Notes under the pieces: generated by a model | Told to the model about the DNA's origin: nothing | The model's input: the letters and a program-made list of their open reading frames with translations, nothing else | Database searches by the model: none | Position numbers and translations under genes: made by a program | In this document: positions 33,470-42,299 of the stretch, piece after piece | Numbering within the stretch: the first letter of the stretch is position 1 | Layout of the letters: each line of letters begins with the position of its first letter | Source: Microbacterium candidum | GTDB taxonomy: Bacteria > Actinomycetota > Actinomycetes > Actinomycetales > Microbacteriaceae | Assembly: GCF_030315975.1 (NCBI RefSeq) | Contig: NZ_JASXSZ010000006.1 | Coordinates: forward strand, 212,702 to 276,701 | Direction of reading: 5' to 3' | DNA: 64,000 nt

Positions 33470-34330
33470 TCAGGCGGGGAGGCGCAGCATCCCGTCCGCG
33501 GCTTCCGCCAGCCCGTCGGCGATGAGCGAGTCGATCGCGCGGTCGCGCTGTCCGGTGTCGGGCCAGTCGGCGGCGACCTCGTCGAGGGGGAGGGGCGATG
33601 CATCCCGGAGCGCCTTCATCACGGCGCCGCGCGCCTGGCGATCGCTGCCCTCGTACCGCGCCTGCGTGCGTCGCGCGTCTCCGGTGTCGGGGTAGCCGGC
33701 CGCGCGCCACGCGCACATATGCGCGATCGGGCATGCGGTGCAGCGCGGGGCACGGGCGGTGCAGACGACCGCGCCGAGCTCCATCGTGGCGGCGTTGACG
33801 ACGGCGGCCTCCGCGTCGTCCCCCGGGAGGATCGCGGCCATCGCCGCGAGGTCGGTCTTGGCGGGCGGGCCGGGCTGGGCGGCGCCGTCGATCGTGCGAG
33901 CGAGCACCCGGCGGGTGTTCGTGTCGACGACGGGATGCCGGTCCCCGTACGCGAAGACGGCGACCGCGCGCGACGTGTAGTCGCCGATGCCGGAGAGGGC
34001 CATGAGGGCATCGACGTCCCGCGGCACCTCGCCGTCGTGCCGGTCCCGGATCTCGGTCGCCGCCCGGTGCAGCCACAGCGCGCGCCGGGGGTAGCCGAGG
34101 TTCGCCCACTGCCGCACGGCCTCCGCAGGCGGCTCGGCGGCGAGGTCCGCAGGTTGCGGCCAGCGCGCGAGCCAGGCCTCGAGATGCGGGACGACGCGGT
34201 TCACCGGCGTCTGCTGCAGCATGAATTCGCTCACGAGCGTGCCCCACGGACTGAAGCCGGGCCGGCGCCACGGGAGATCGCGCGCGTTCGCCCGATACCA
34301 CGCGATGAGCGGTGTCGCGAGGTCGGGCAT
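33470..34330 (-). CDS. mutY: A/G-specific adenine glycosylase
   Basis: A 286-residue DNA glycosylase that removes adenine opposite 8-oxoguanine. Seen: catalytic Glu in SEFMLQQTPVNRV (about residue 35), helix-hairpin-helix GIGDYTSRAVAVFAYG, catalytic Asp in VVDTNTRRVLAR and the [4Fe-4S] cysteines CTARAPRCTACPIAHMC. It is shorter than E. coli MutY because the C-terminal MutT-like domain is reduced, as usual in Actinobacteria. TAGGCT (34337-34342) ends 6 nt before the ATG: leaderless type. It is 15 bp downstream of the amidohydrolase gene but has this promoter of its own. Confidence 0.92.
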   Translation of the reverse strand: MPDLATPLIAWYRANARDLPWRRPGFSPWGTLVSEFMLQQTPVNRVVPHLEAWLARWPQPADLAAEPPAEAVRQWANLGYPRRALWLHRAATEIRDRHDGEVPRDVDALMALSGIGDYTSRAVAVFAYGDRHPVVDTNTRRVLARTIDGAAQPGPPAKTDLAAMAAILPGDDAEAAVVNAATMELGAVVCTARAPRCTACPIAHMCAWRAAGYPDTGDARRTQARYEGSDRQARGAVMKALRDASPLPLDEVAADWPDTGQRDRAIDSLIADGLAEAADGMLRLPA

Positions 34331-34345
34331 GCCGAAAGCCTAAGG

Positions 34346-35827
34346 TCAGCGCGGGGTGCCGCGGACCTGACGGCCGGGAAACGCGTCGGCGACGATCTCG
34401 CCGTCGCGCACGACGCGCTCACCGGCGACGAGCAGATGCCGGACGCCGACCGACGGTCGTGTCGGATCGGCATAGGTCGCGCGGTCGGTGATCGTCCTCG
34501 GATCCAACACCACGATGTCGGCATCCGCCCCGACCCCGAGACGCCCCTTGCGCGTCGCCGAGGCGGATGCCGAGTCCAGGACCCGCGCGGGAAGGTAGGA
34601 GCAGCGACGGAACGCTTCGACCCAGTCCCAGGCGCCCGTCTCGCGGACCATGAGGCGCAGCGACTTCGCGAACGTGCCCGCGTTGCGGGGGTGGCTGCGC
34701 GCTCCCGGCGGGAGCGGCCAGCGGGTGCTCTCCGACACGAAGCCGTGTTCACCCGGCCAGATGATGGGCATCGCATCGCTCGCGACGATCGCGTCGGGGA
34801 AGGCCAGCGAGCGGCGGATGAGCGCGGCATCCGTCGACTGCTCCTCGTCGAGGAAGTGGACGACGCAGAGCATCCCCGGGTCCGCGGCGCGGAGCGCCGC
34901 GAGCTCCCGCGCGTCGCGCACGCGTTCGCCCGTCTCGACCATCACGATGTCGTGCGGCGTGATCCCCCACGCGGACAGTCGTTCGGGGGCGAGGAAGAAC
35001 GCGCCGATGCCCGTCGAGCCGGCGCCGTAGGGGTAGGTCTCGAGCGTCACCGGGGCACCGTCGCGGCGGCTGTCATCGAGCATCCCGAGCACGCGGTCGA
35101 CGTGCCGGCGCGACGTCGAGTTCACGTGGCAGTGGTGCATGTGCGCCCCCGTTTCGGCGGCCGCCCGCACCACCTCGAGCGATCCGTCGATCGGCGTGTG
35201 CGGGTCGGCCTCCACGAGCTCCCGCACGTGCGTGTAGGTGGGGACGCCGGCTCGGGCGGCGAGTGCCGCCGTCGCGAGGTACTCGGCGGGATCCGATCGG
35301 GGCGCGTACCCGAGCAGGATGCCGATCCCGAGCGCGCCGTCGGCGAGCTCGTCCTCGAGGAAGGACAGCCAGGAGTTCAGCTCGACAGGTGACGAGCTGC
35401 GCTGCCACTCGGGGTCGTCGAGCACGCCGAGTCCCTGCAGGAACGTTCCGTTCGGCTCGAGCCCGACCAGGGTGGCAGCCCGCGCGACGCCCCAGCTCGC
35501 CGAGAAGCCGTAGTTCAGCGGCCGACCTTCCGCGGCGGCCCGCTCGTACGCGCGGGCGATGGGCGCGACTCCCGCCTCGAGGTCGAGCGCCGTCGTCACG
35601 CCGTCCATCGCCTGCAGCCGGTGTCCGGCGATCGAATGCGTGTGGCTGTGCAGGTCGATGAAGCCCGGGCCCACGATGAGGCCCGTCGCATCCACGATCT
35701 CTGCGCCCTCGGGCGCCACCAGCGCCTCGCCGATCTCCGCGATCCGCCCGTCGCGGATCAGCACGTCGCACACCTCGTCGGTGCGGGCGGCGGGATCGAT
35801 GACCCGGCCGTGGCGCAGCAGCATCAT
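34346..35827 (-). CDS. N-acyl-D-amino-acid deacylase family amidohydrolase
   Basis: A 493-residue metal-dependent amidohydrolase. N-terminal beta-sandwich (LLRHGRVIDPAARTDEVCDV), the metal-binding GPGFIDLHSHTHSI, later HVREL, HHCHVNST and the distal Asp in IVASDAMPIIWP; RKGRLGVGADADIVVLDP is the returning sandwich. This is the D-aminoacylase/dihydropyrimidinase-like branch; the substrate could be an N-acyl-D-amino acid or related amide. Two ATGs in a row (35827, 35824); no clear ribosome site. Confidence 0.82.
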   Translation of the reverse strand: MMLLRHGRVIDPAARTDEVCDVLIRDGRIAEIGEALVAPEGAEIVDATGLIVGPGFIDLHSHTHSIAGHRLQAMDGVTTALDLEAGVAPIARAYERAAAEGRPLNYGFSASWGVARAATLVGLEPNGTFLQGLGVLDDPEWQRSSSPVELNSWLSFLEDELADGALGIGILLGYAPRSDPAEYLATAALAARAGVPTYTHVRELVEADPHTPIDGSLEVVRAAAETGAHMHHCHVNSTSRRHVDRVLGMLDDSRRDGAPVTLETYPYGAGSTGIGAFFLAPERLSAWGITPHDIVMVETGERVRDARELAALRAADPGMLCVVHFLDEEQSTDAALIRRSLAFPDAIVASDAMPIIWPGEHGFVSESTRWPLPPGARSHPRNAGTFAKSLRLMVRETGAWDWVEAFRRCSYLPARVLDSASASATRKGRLGVGADADIVVLDPRTITDRATYADPTRPSVGVRHLLVAGERVVRDGEIVADAFPGRQVRGTPR

Positions 35828-35988
35828 GCATCCATCTGAGCATGTCCCCGGCCGCCCGATCTCGTCCGATCCGACGATCCGGGGCACGGCATTCGTGCGA
35901 TCCGCCGATGCCGGCCGTCTCGCGGCGACGGTGCGATCACCGCTGCCCACGGCACGGCGGACATGGTCCGAAAGCCTAGGCTGGATGC

Positions 35989-36666
35989 ATGCGCCTGCCG
36001 AACACGCCCCTCACGGAGCTGCAGCGCGGGCTGCGCGACGACGTGCGGCGATGGTTCCCGGCGGGACGCGTGATCCTCGGGGTCGACGGCATCGACGGTG
36101 CGGGAAAGTCGGTCTTCGCGGACAGCCTCGCGGCCGTGTTCGCGGAGGACGGCTCGGCGGTGTTCCGTGCGAGCATGGACGACTTCCACCGCCCGCGCGC
36201 AGAGCGGTACGCGCTCGGCAGACGCAGTCCCGAGGGCTTCTACCGCGACTCCTACGACGAGGACACGCTGCGGCGCGTGCTGATCGACCCCTTCCGGGAT
36301 GCGGCGCACACCTCCGCGACGACCGGGTTCCAGCTCGCGGCGTTCGACCTCGCCCGCGACGCGCCCGTCGAGGCGCGGTGGGTCACCGGTCCCGCCGACG
36401 CGGTGCTGATCGTCGACGGGATCTTCCTGCAGCGTCCGTCGCTCGAGGACTGCTGGGATCGCACCGTCTGGCTCGACGTCCCGTGGGCGGCGGCGTACGC
36501 CCGGATGGCCGAGCGCGACGGGATCGACCCCGATCCGGACGCGCCGTCGAACGCGCGCTGGCGCGGCGGGATGCAGCTCTACCTCGACGAGGTGCAGCCG
36601 CGCGACGCTTCGTCCTTCATCGTCGACAACGCCGACCTCATGCACCCGCGGAGAGTGCGCGCGTGA
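35989..36666 (+). CDS. uridine kinase-like P-loop kinase
   Basis: A 225-residue nucleoside kinase-like protein. Walker A is GIDGAGKS (about residues 34-41); SMDDFHRPRAERYALGRRSPEGFYRDSYD is the nucleoside-binding loop of the uridine kinase/phosphoribulokinase fold; VLIVDGIFLQRP is Walker B-like. It should phosphorylate uridine or cytidine or a related compound. TAGGCT (35977-35982) ends 6 nt before the ATG, leaderless. Its TGA overlaps the truB GTG by 4 nt, so uridine salvage is coupled to a pseudouridine synthase. Confidence 0.85.
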   Translation: MRLPNTPLTELQRGLRDDVRRWFPAGRVILGVDGIDGAGKSVFADSLAAVFAEDGSAVFRASMDDFHRPRAERYALGRRSPEGFYRDSYDEDTLRRVLIDPFRDAAHTSATTGFQLAAFDLARDAPVEARWVTGPADAVLIVDGIFLQRPSLEDCWDRTVWLDVPWAAAYARMAERDGIDPDPDAPSNARWRGGMQLYLDEVQPRDASSFIVDNADLMHPRRVRA

Positions 36667-37562
36667 GCGGCATCCTGCTCGTCGACAAGCCCGGAGGGAT
36701 GACGTCGCACGACGTCGTCGCGCGCGCGCGACGCGCGCTCGGCACCCGCAAGATCGGGCACGCCGGCACCCTCGATCCGATGGCGACGGGCCTTCTGGTC
36801 CTCGGGGTGGACGGCGCGACGCGCCTGCTGACCTTCATCGTGGGGCTCGACAAGACGTACGAGGCGACGATCCGCCTCGGGGTGTCGACCGACTCGGACG
36901 ACGCCGACGGACAGGTCACGGCGACGACGGATGCGGCGCACATGACGTCCGAGCAGATCCGCGCCGCGATCGCACCGCTCACCGGCCGGATCTCGCAGGT
37001 GCCGAGCACCGTGTCGGCGATCAAGGTGGGCGGCCGCCGTGCCTATGACCTCGCCCGCGCGGGGGAGGAGGTCGAACTGAAGGCCCGCGAGGTCACCGTG
37101 TCGCGATTCGACGTGCTGGCAGAGCGCACCTCGACGGGCTCGGTGACCGGCATGACGACGGTCGACCTCGACGTCGTCGTCGATTGCTCGAGCGGCACCT
37201 ACATCCGCGCGCTCGCGCGCGACCTCGGCGCGTCGCTCGGCGTGGGCGGGCACCTGACGGCGCTGCGCCGCACGCGGATCGGCCCGTTCGACGTCGCGGG
37301 CGCGGCATCCATCGACGACCTCGCCTCGGCCCTGGTCGAAAGCCCGGCCGACGTCGCGTCCGCCGTCCTCGGCCGCCTCGACGTCACCGCCGACGAAGCC
37401 CGCGACCTCCGGCACGGCAAGCGCCTCACGGGCGCGGGCGAGCGGATCCCGGGGAAGACCGCCGCGGCGGTCGATCCCGACGGCACGCTCGTCGGCATCG
37501 TGGAGCGCCGCGGCGCCGACCTCAAGAGCGCCATGAACATGCCCGAGGAGCACGCCCCTTGA
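36663..37562 (+). CDS. truB: tRNA pseudouridine(55) synthase
   Basis: A 299-residue enzyme making pseudouridine 55 in the T-loop of tRNAs. Catalytic Asp38 in GHAGTLDPMATGLLVLG; KTYEATIRLGVSTDSDDADG, CSSGTYIRALARDLG and a C-terminal actinobacterial extension with a PUA-like end. The GTG start overlaps the uridine kinase stop. It is followed at 1-nt register shift by a small membrane protein and then ribF. Confidence 0.96.
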   Translation: MSGILLVDKPGGMTSHDVVARARRALGTRKIGHAGTLDPMATGLLVLGVDGATRLLTFIVGLDKTYEATIRLGVSTDSDDADGQVTATTDAAHMTSEQIRAAIAPLTGRISQVPSTVSAIKVGGRRAYDLARAGEEVELKAREVTVSRFDVLAERTSTGSVTGMTTVDLDVVVDCSSGTYIRALARDLGASLGVGGHLTALRRTRIGPFDVAGAASIDDLASALVESPADVASAVLGRLDVTADEARDLRHGKRLTGAGERIPGKTAAAVDPDGTLVGIVERRGADLKSAMNMPEEHAP

Positions 37563-37927
37563 TCCTGTGGTTCACGTACATCCTGGTAGCGATCGCTGCC
37601 GTCGGCGGGCTCGTGTGCGTCGTGCTGGGCCTCGCAGGGCGCCGCCCGAGCGACCTCAGCGTCGGCATCCTCGCCCTTCTCGAACTCGGCCTCCTCGCGC
37701 AGGTCGTGATCGCGATCATCGCGCCCCTTGCGGGCAACCCGCCCACCGGCAGCCTCCTCGAGTTCTGGGTGTACCTCGTGTCGGCGGTGCTGCTGCCGCC
37801 CGCGGCCATCGTGTGGGCGCTCCTCGAGCGCAGCCGCTGGAGCACGGTGATCATGGGGATCGCCGCGCTCGCGGTCGCCGTCATGGTGTGGCGGATGCAG
37901 GTCATCTGGACCGTGCAGGGCGCCTGA
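37559..37927 (+). CDS. small membrane protein, four hydrophobic segments
   Basis: A 122-residue protein almost wholly hydrophobic: about 2-24 (LWFTYILVAIAAVGGLVCVV), 34-56, 64-84 and 92-112. No known motif. It starts at TTG 37559, overlapping the truB stop (TTGA), so it is translated with truB, and precedes another small membrane protein and ribF. Function unknown. Confidence 0.7.
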   Translation: MILWFTYILVAIAAVGGLVCVVLGLAGRRPSDLSVGILALLELGLLAQVVIAIIAPLAGNPPTGSLLEFWVYLVSAVLLPPAAIVWALLERSRWSTVIMGIAALAVAVMVWRMQVIWTVQGA

Positions 37928-37958
37928 GCCGTCGGCACCCCGAAATATGATTGTGGGG

Positions 37959-38417
37959 ATGACTTCCCCCTCCGCCCCCAAGCGGCGCCGCATGAGCGGC
38001 ATCGGCCGCGTGCTCGTCGTGGTCTACGCGATCCTCGCGCTCGGCGCCTTCGGCCGGTCGCTCGTGCAGATCGTCGAGCGCTACGACAAGGCCCCGCTGG
38101 CGTTCACGCTCTCCGCCGTCTCCGCCGTCGTCTACATCGTCGCGACCCTCGCCCTCGTGTTCGCGGGCTCGAAGGTCTGGTACCGCATCGCGTGGATCAC
38201 GATCAGCTTCGAGATGGCGGGCGTCCTCATCATCGGCGCTCTGAGCCTCGTGCGCCCCGAGCTCTTCCCCGAAGCGACGGTCTGGTCCGTGTTCGGCATG
38301 GGCTACGTGTTCGTCCCGCTCGTGCTGCCCTTCCTCGGCATGTGGTGGCTCGCGAAGCACCATCCCGCCGACGCCGCGGCGGCAGAGGGATCGACCACGG
38401 ATGCGGTGACCCGATGA
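37959..38417 (+). CDS. membrane protein, four hydrophobic segments
   Basis: A 152-residue protein with hydrophobic stretches at about 15-35, 47-68, 76-97 and 107-128 and a polar Ala/Asp/Thr-rich tail. The start at 37959 is chosen because the consensus-like -10 TATGAT (37946-37951) ends 7 nt before it and no ribosome site is present; the frame is open 12 bp further up. Its stop overlaps ribF by 4 nt. Family not certain; similar proteins sit before ribF in related genomes. Confidence 0.7.
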   Translation: MTSPSAPKRRRMSGIGRVLVVVYAILALGAFGRSLVQIVERYDKAPLAFTLSAVSAVVYIVATLALVFAGSKVWYRIAWITISFEMAGVLIIGALSLVRPELFPEATVWSVFGMGYVFVPLVLPFLGMWWLAKHHPADAAAAEGSTTDAVTR

Positions 38418-39367
38418 TCGTCTTCCACGACCCGGCCGACGTGCCGGCCGGATTCGGGCCGTCCGTCATCGCGATCGGCAAGTTCGACGGCGTGCACGCC
38501 GGTCACCGGGCCCTCATCGAGCGCGCGCGAGTGGATGCCGCCCCCACAGGAGCAGCGGTCGTCGCCGTGACGTTCGACCGCAACCCGCTGCGGACGCTTC
38601 GCCCGGAGATCTGCCCCGACGACCTCGTCGGTGCGACGCAGAAGCTCCAGCTGCTCGAGGAGGCCGGGGTCGACGCGACCCTGATGCTGCGCTTCGACTC
38701 CGAGCTCGCCGGCATTCCGGCCGCCGAGTTCGTGGAGAGGTTCCTCGTCCAGGCGCTCGGCGCGCGGACGGTCCTGGTCGGCCGCGACTTCCGGTTCGGC
38801 CGCGGCGGCGCGGGAGACCCGCAGCTGCTCGCCGATATGGGGGCGACGCTGGGCTTCCGTGTCGACGCGGTCGACGACATCCGCTCGATCGACAGCGAGC
38901 GTCGTGTCTCGTCGACGTGGATCCGCGAGCTCCTCTCGGCGGGGGAGGTCGAGGCCGCCGGCCGCCTCCTCGGACGCCCGCACGCGGTGTGGGGCGAGGT
39001 GGTGCACGGCCTCAAGCGCGGGCGCGAGCTCGGCTTCCCGACGGCCAACCTGTCGCAGGAGCTCGAGGGGTATGTGCCCGCCGACGGCATCTACGCCGGA
39101 TGGCTCATCGACGAAGGCGAGAGGCTGCGTCCCGGGACGCGGTATCCGGCCGCGATCAGCGTGGGCACGAATCCGACGTTCGACGACGTCCCGCAGCGGC
39201 AGGTCGAGGCGTACGTCCTCGACGAGACCGACCTCGACCTCTACGGGCATCGCGTCGAGGTCCAGTTCACCGCGCGCATCCGCGGCATGGTCGCCTTCGA
39301 CGGCATCGACGCGCTCAAGGTCCAGATGGCGGACGACGTCTCGCGGGTGCGCACCTCTCTCAGCTGA
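38414..39367 (+). CDS. ribF: bifunctional riboflavin kinase/FAD synthetase
   Basis: A 317-residue enzyme turning riboflavin into FMN and then FAD. N-terminal adenylyltransferase (AIGKFDGVHAGHRALI, VLVGRDFRFGRGGAG, RRVSSTWIRELLSAGEV); C-terminal kinase (GRELGFPTANL, YAGWLIDEG ... SVGTNPTFD, VEAYVLDETDLDLYGHRVEVQF). ATG overlaps the preceding stop (ATGA). It is the normal partner after truB in this cluster. Confidence 0.96.
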   Translation: MIVFHDPADVPAGFGPSVIAIGKFDGVHAGHRALIERARVDAAPTGAAVVAVTFDRNPLRTLRPEICPDDLVGATQKLQLLEEAGVDATLMLRFDSELAGIPAAEFVERFLVQALGARTVLVGRDFRFGRGGAGDPQLLADMGATLGFRVDAVDDIRSIDSERRVSSTWIRELLSAGEVEAAGRLLGRPHAVWGEVVHGLKRGRELGFPTANLSQELEGYVPADGIYAGWLIDEGERLRPGTRYPAAISVGTNPTFDDVPQRQVEAYVLDETDLDLYGHRVEVQFTARIRGMVAFDGIDALKVQMADDVSRVRTSLS

Positions 39368-39426
39368 CCGAGCGCGTTGGCGGTCTCGTCAGGAGATCGG
39401 CGGCGCAGCGGGGTACGGCGCCCGAT

Positions 39427-40272
39427 TCAGACCGCGCCCGGCGTACGCAGGGCGATGGCCGCGCGCTCCGAGCCGGCGAGTGCGCACTCCTCGGGGCCCC
39501 CGCCGTCGAGCGCCCGCGCGATGTATCCCGCCGCGAACGCGTCGCCGGCCCCGGTCGCGTCGGCGACGGTGTCGACCGGGCGCACCGAGACCTGCCGCAT
39601 CCCCTCGTCGGAGACGATGGTGACGGGGTTCGGTCCGGCCTTGACGATCGACAGCCCGATCGGTCGCTCGAGCAGACCGACGCACTCCGCCTCCTCGGTG
39701 TTGGCGAAGACGACATCCGGTCGGAGGTCGGCGAGGAGCGTCCGCACCGTCTCGGTGCCCGTCTCGCGCAGGACGGCGAGCGACGACAGATCGACCGACA
39801 CGGCGATGCCCCGGGAGGCGGCGACCCGTGCGAGCTCGCGGATCGCGGCCGATGACACCGGAGTGGTGAAGCCGTAGAACGGGACGTGCAGCCAGGCGAC
39901 GCCGTCCAGCACCTCCTCGTCGATGGGGCCGAGCTTGGCGGCGGCCCCACGGTCCGGGAACATCGTCCGCTCCCCGGTCTCGTCGACGAGGATCACGATC
40001 GTGCCCGTGCGGCCTTCACGCTGCACGCGCACATCGATCCCGGCATCCTCGAGCTGCGCGGTGAGCGAGTCGGCGAGCACGTCGTCCCCGACCCGTCCGA
40101 TGAACCGCACGGGGCACAGCGCGGCGGCGGCCGCTCCGACATTCGCGGCGCTGCCGCCGCGGGTCCGGAACACGGCCGCGGTGTTGTCTGTGGCGTAGTG
40201 CACCGGGCGGCGATGCCACACGATGACATCTTCGACGAGGTCGCCGACGACGGCGAGGATCCCGGACGTCAT
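39427..40272 (-). CDS. psuK: PfkB family kinase, probable pseudouridine kinase
   Basis: A 281-residue ribokinase-fold sugar kinase. N-terminal GILAVVGDLVEDVIVW, GGSAANVGAAAAAL, and the C-terminal PfkB signature DTVADATGAGDAFAAGYIARAL with the catalytic Asp. Because it is translationally coupled to psuG (ATGA overlap at 40269-40272), its substrate is most likely pseudouridine, yielding pseudouridine 5'-phosphate for PsuG. The substrate is inferred from context. Confidence 0.8.
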   Translation of the reverse strand: MTSGILAVVGDLVEDVIVWHRRPVHYATDNTAAVFRTRGGSAANVGAAAAALCPVRFIGRVGDDVLADSLTAQLEDAGIDVRVQREGRTGTIVILVDETGERTMFPDRGAAAKLGPIDEEVLDGVAWLHVPFYGFTTPVSSAAIRELARVAASRGIAVSVDLSSLAVLRETGTETVRTLLADLRPDVVFANTEEAECVGLLERPIGLSIVKAGPNPVTIVSDEGMRQVSVRPVDTVADATGAGDAFAAGYIARALDGGGPEECALAGSERAAIALRTPGAV

Positions 40273-41180
40273 CGCCCGCTCAGGGCGGCGGCGATCCGCG
40301 CGCCCAGCGTCACGTTGCCGCGGTAGACCGCGACGTTGACCTCGAGGCTGCGGCCACCCGTCTCGCGCTGGATGTAGTCGAGCAGGAACGGGGTGATGTC
40401 GTGGCCGGAGACGCCTGCCGTGTCGGCTGCGGCGAGCGCCTGATCGAGGATCGCCGTGTGCAGCGCGGCGGGGAGCTGATCCTCGGGCGGCACGGGGTTC
40501 GCCACGAGGACCGCGGACTGCAGGCCCAGCGCGTCGCGGCCCGCGGCGACGGCAGCGACCTCTTCCGGAGTGTCGACCGAGTACTCGACGTCGAAACCGG
40601 AGTCGGCGATGTAGAAGCCGGGATAGTCCGTCGTGCCGTATCCCACGACCGTCGGCCCGAGCGTCTCCATCCGCTCGAGGGTGAGCGGGATGTCGAGGAT
40701 CGACTTCACGCCGGCGCTCACGAGCACGATCGGCAGCGTCGCGAGGGACGGCAGGTCGGCGGACTCGTCGAACGTCTCCGAGGCTCCGCGATGGACGCCG
40801 CCGAGGCCGCCGGTGGAGAAGACCCGGATGCCGGCGCGGTGCGCGAGATACGCGGTCGCAGCGACCGTCGTGCCCGCGCTCATCCGCTTCGCCGCGAGGA
40901 TCGGCAGATCGCGCACGCTCGCCTTGACGACTCCGTCGTCGAACGCGAGCCGCTCGAGCTCGTCGTCGTCGAGGCCCACGACGGCGACCCCGTCGACGAT
41001 GCCGATCGTCGCCGGGACGACGCCCTCGTCGCGCACCCGCTCCTCCGCCTCGCGGGCGACATCGAGATTGCGCGGACGCGGCAGGCCGTGTGTGAGGATC
41101 GTGGACTCCAGCGCCAGCACGGGTCTGCCCGCGGAGACGGCGTCGAGCACGTGCGTGGCGATGCGGATCGGATCGGTCAT
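40269..41180 (-). CDS. psuG: pseudouridine-5'-phosphate glycosidase
   Basis: A 303-residue enzyme splitting pseudouridine 5'-phosphate into uracil and ribose 5-phosphate. Family motifs: LESTILTHGLPRPRN, PATIGIVDG, KASVRDLPILAAKR, GTTVAATAYLAHRAGI, STGGLGGVHRGA, VSAGVKSILDIPLTLE, and GYGTTDYPGFYI. A GAGGAAGG site precedes ATG 41180. A TATCGT -10 candidate (41211-41216) lies upstream. It is divergent from the SorC regulator, which may control both directions. Confidence 0.93.
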   Translation of the reverse strand: MTDPIRIATHVLDAVSAGRPVLALESTILTHGLPRPRNLDVAREAEERVRDEGVVPATIGIVDGVAVVGLDDDELERLAFDDGVVKASVRDLPILAAKRMSAGTTVAATAYLAHRAGIRVFSTGGLGGVHRGASETFDESADLPSLATLPIVLVSAGVKSILDIPLTLERMETLGPTVVGYGTTDYPGFYIADSGFDVEYSVDTPEEVAAVAAGRDALGLQSAVLVANPVPPEDQLPAALHTAILDQALAAADTAGVSGHDITPFLLDYIQRETGGRSLEVNVAVYRGNVTLGARIAAALSGR

Positions 41181-41278
41181 GGCTGCCTTCCTCGGCGACG
41201 GTCCGTCCACGATAGGGGCTGGCACGGAAGGCATCAATGAGGACGTCCTCGCGGATGAGCAACCCCGAGCACAACCCC

Positions 41279-41292
41279 TGCTCATATGAGCA
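41279..41292. promoter_or_regulatory. 14-bp palindrome tgctcatatgagca, likely SorC operator
   Basis: A perfect palindrome in the 153-bp space between psuG and the SorC regulator, about 28 bp upstream of the latter's -10 (TACCCT, 41321-41326). A half site atgagca also occurs at 41255-41261. Position and symmetry fit an operator for the adjacent regulator. Confidence 0.55.
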
Positions 41293-41333
41293 CGGCAGTG
41301 CGCGGATGATGGCATGCGCGTACCCTCGAAGAC

Positions 41334-42299
41334 GTGGAGACCGTGGACACCTCAGTGATCGTGGACGAGGAGCTCCTCTCCGTCCGCGTCGCCGAGCTGT
41401 ACTACGACGCGGGCAAGACGCAGGACGAGATCGGTGCGCTGCTCGGCATCTCGCGCTGGAAGGCCGGCCGGCTGCTGACCCAGGCGCGCGAATCCGGCAT
41501 CGTGCGCATCGAGATCGTGCATCCGAGCGCCAGGCGGCTCGGCGTCGAGCGCGCCCTGCGGACGCGGTTCCCGCGGCTGACCGACGCGGTCGTCGTCCCC
41601 GCGTTCGACGATGAGGCCGCTCTCGTCGACCGCGTGTCGCAGGCGGCCGCCGAACATCTTCGCGCCCTCCGACCGGTTCCGCGCACGCTCGGGGTGAGCT
41701 GGGGTCGCACGCTGACCGCGGTCGCCGATCGTCTGCAGAACGGATGGGCGCGGGGCGTCACGGTGGTGCAGGTGAACGGCGGCGTCAGCGTCAATCGCCG
41801 CCCCGGCGGAGCGGCGCATCTCGCGTCCACGATCGCCGAACGCGCATCGGGCGACGTCGTGCTGCTGCCGAGCCCGGCGATCCTCGAACAGGAGGAGACG
41901 GCGCACGCGATCCAAGCCGACCGCACCGTCGCGGCGGTCCTCGATCGCGCCGCGGACGCGGACGCCTACATCTTCTCGGCGGGGGTCTGTGACGCATCCT
42001 CCGCCCACGTCGAAAACGGATATCTGACTCTCGCCGACATCCGCCGGCTGCAGCAGCGCGGCGCTGTCGGCGACGTCCTGGGCCGATACATCGACGCGGA
42101 CGGCAACATCGTCGACCCCGCGCTCGACGTCCGCACGGTCGGGATGCCCCTGTCGCGGCTTCGGTCCGCGGCGACGGCGATCTTCGTCACGGCCGGGGCG
42201 GCGAAGCACGATCTGGCCCGTACCGTCGTGGGTACGGGACTGTGTACGGTGATCGTGACCGACGAGACCACGGCCAGAGCACTGCTGGAGGAATCATGA
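41334..42299 (+). CDS. SorC/DeoR family sugar-binding regulator
   Basis: A 321-residue regulator: N-terminal helix-turn-helix at about 15-60 (AELYYDAGKTQDEIGALLGI, SRWKAGRLLTQARESGIV), then the SorC sugar-phosphate binding domain (GVSWGRTLTAVADRL, GVTVVQVNGGV, AYIFSAGVCDASS, GNIVDPALDVRTVGMPLSRL). By context its inducer is probably deoxyribose 5-phosphate or ribose 5-phosphate, as for Bacillus DeoR. TACCCT ends 7 nt before the GTG, leaderless type. It overlaps deoC by 4 nt. Confidence 0.9.
   Translation: METVDTSVIVDEELLSVRVAELYYDAGKTQDEIGALLGISRWKAGRLLTQARESGIVRIEIVHPSARRLGVERALRTRFPRLTDAVVVPAFDDEAALVDRVSQAAAEHLRALRPVPRTLGVSWGRTLTAVADRLQNGWARGVTVVQVNGGVSVNRRPGGAAHLASTIAERASGDVVLLPSPAILEQEETAHAIQADRTVAAVLDRAADADAYIFSAGVCDASSAHVENGYLTLADIRRLQQRGAVGDVLGRYIDADGNIVDPALDVRTVGMPLSRLRSAATAIFVTAGAAKHDLARTVVGTGLCTVIVTDETTARALLEES

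Noticed and set aside
30034..33603. Open frame of about 1190 codons on the minus strand opposite the S8 protease
   Set aside because: Same mirror effect; composition is Arg/Val/Asp-rich and the opposite strand carries a clear catalytic triad.
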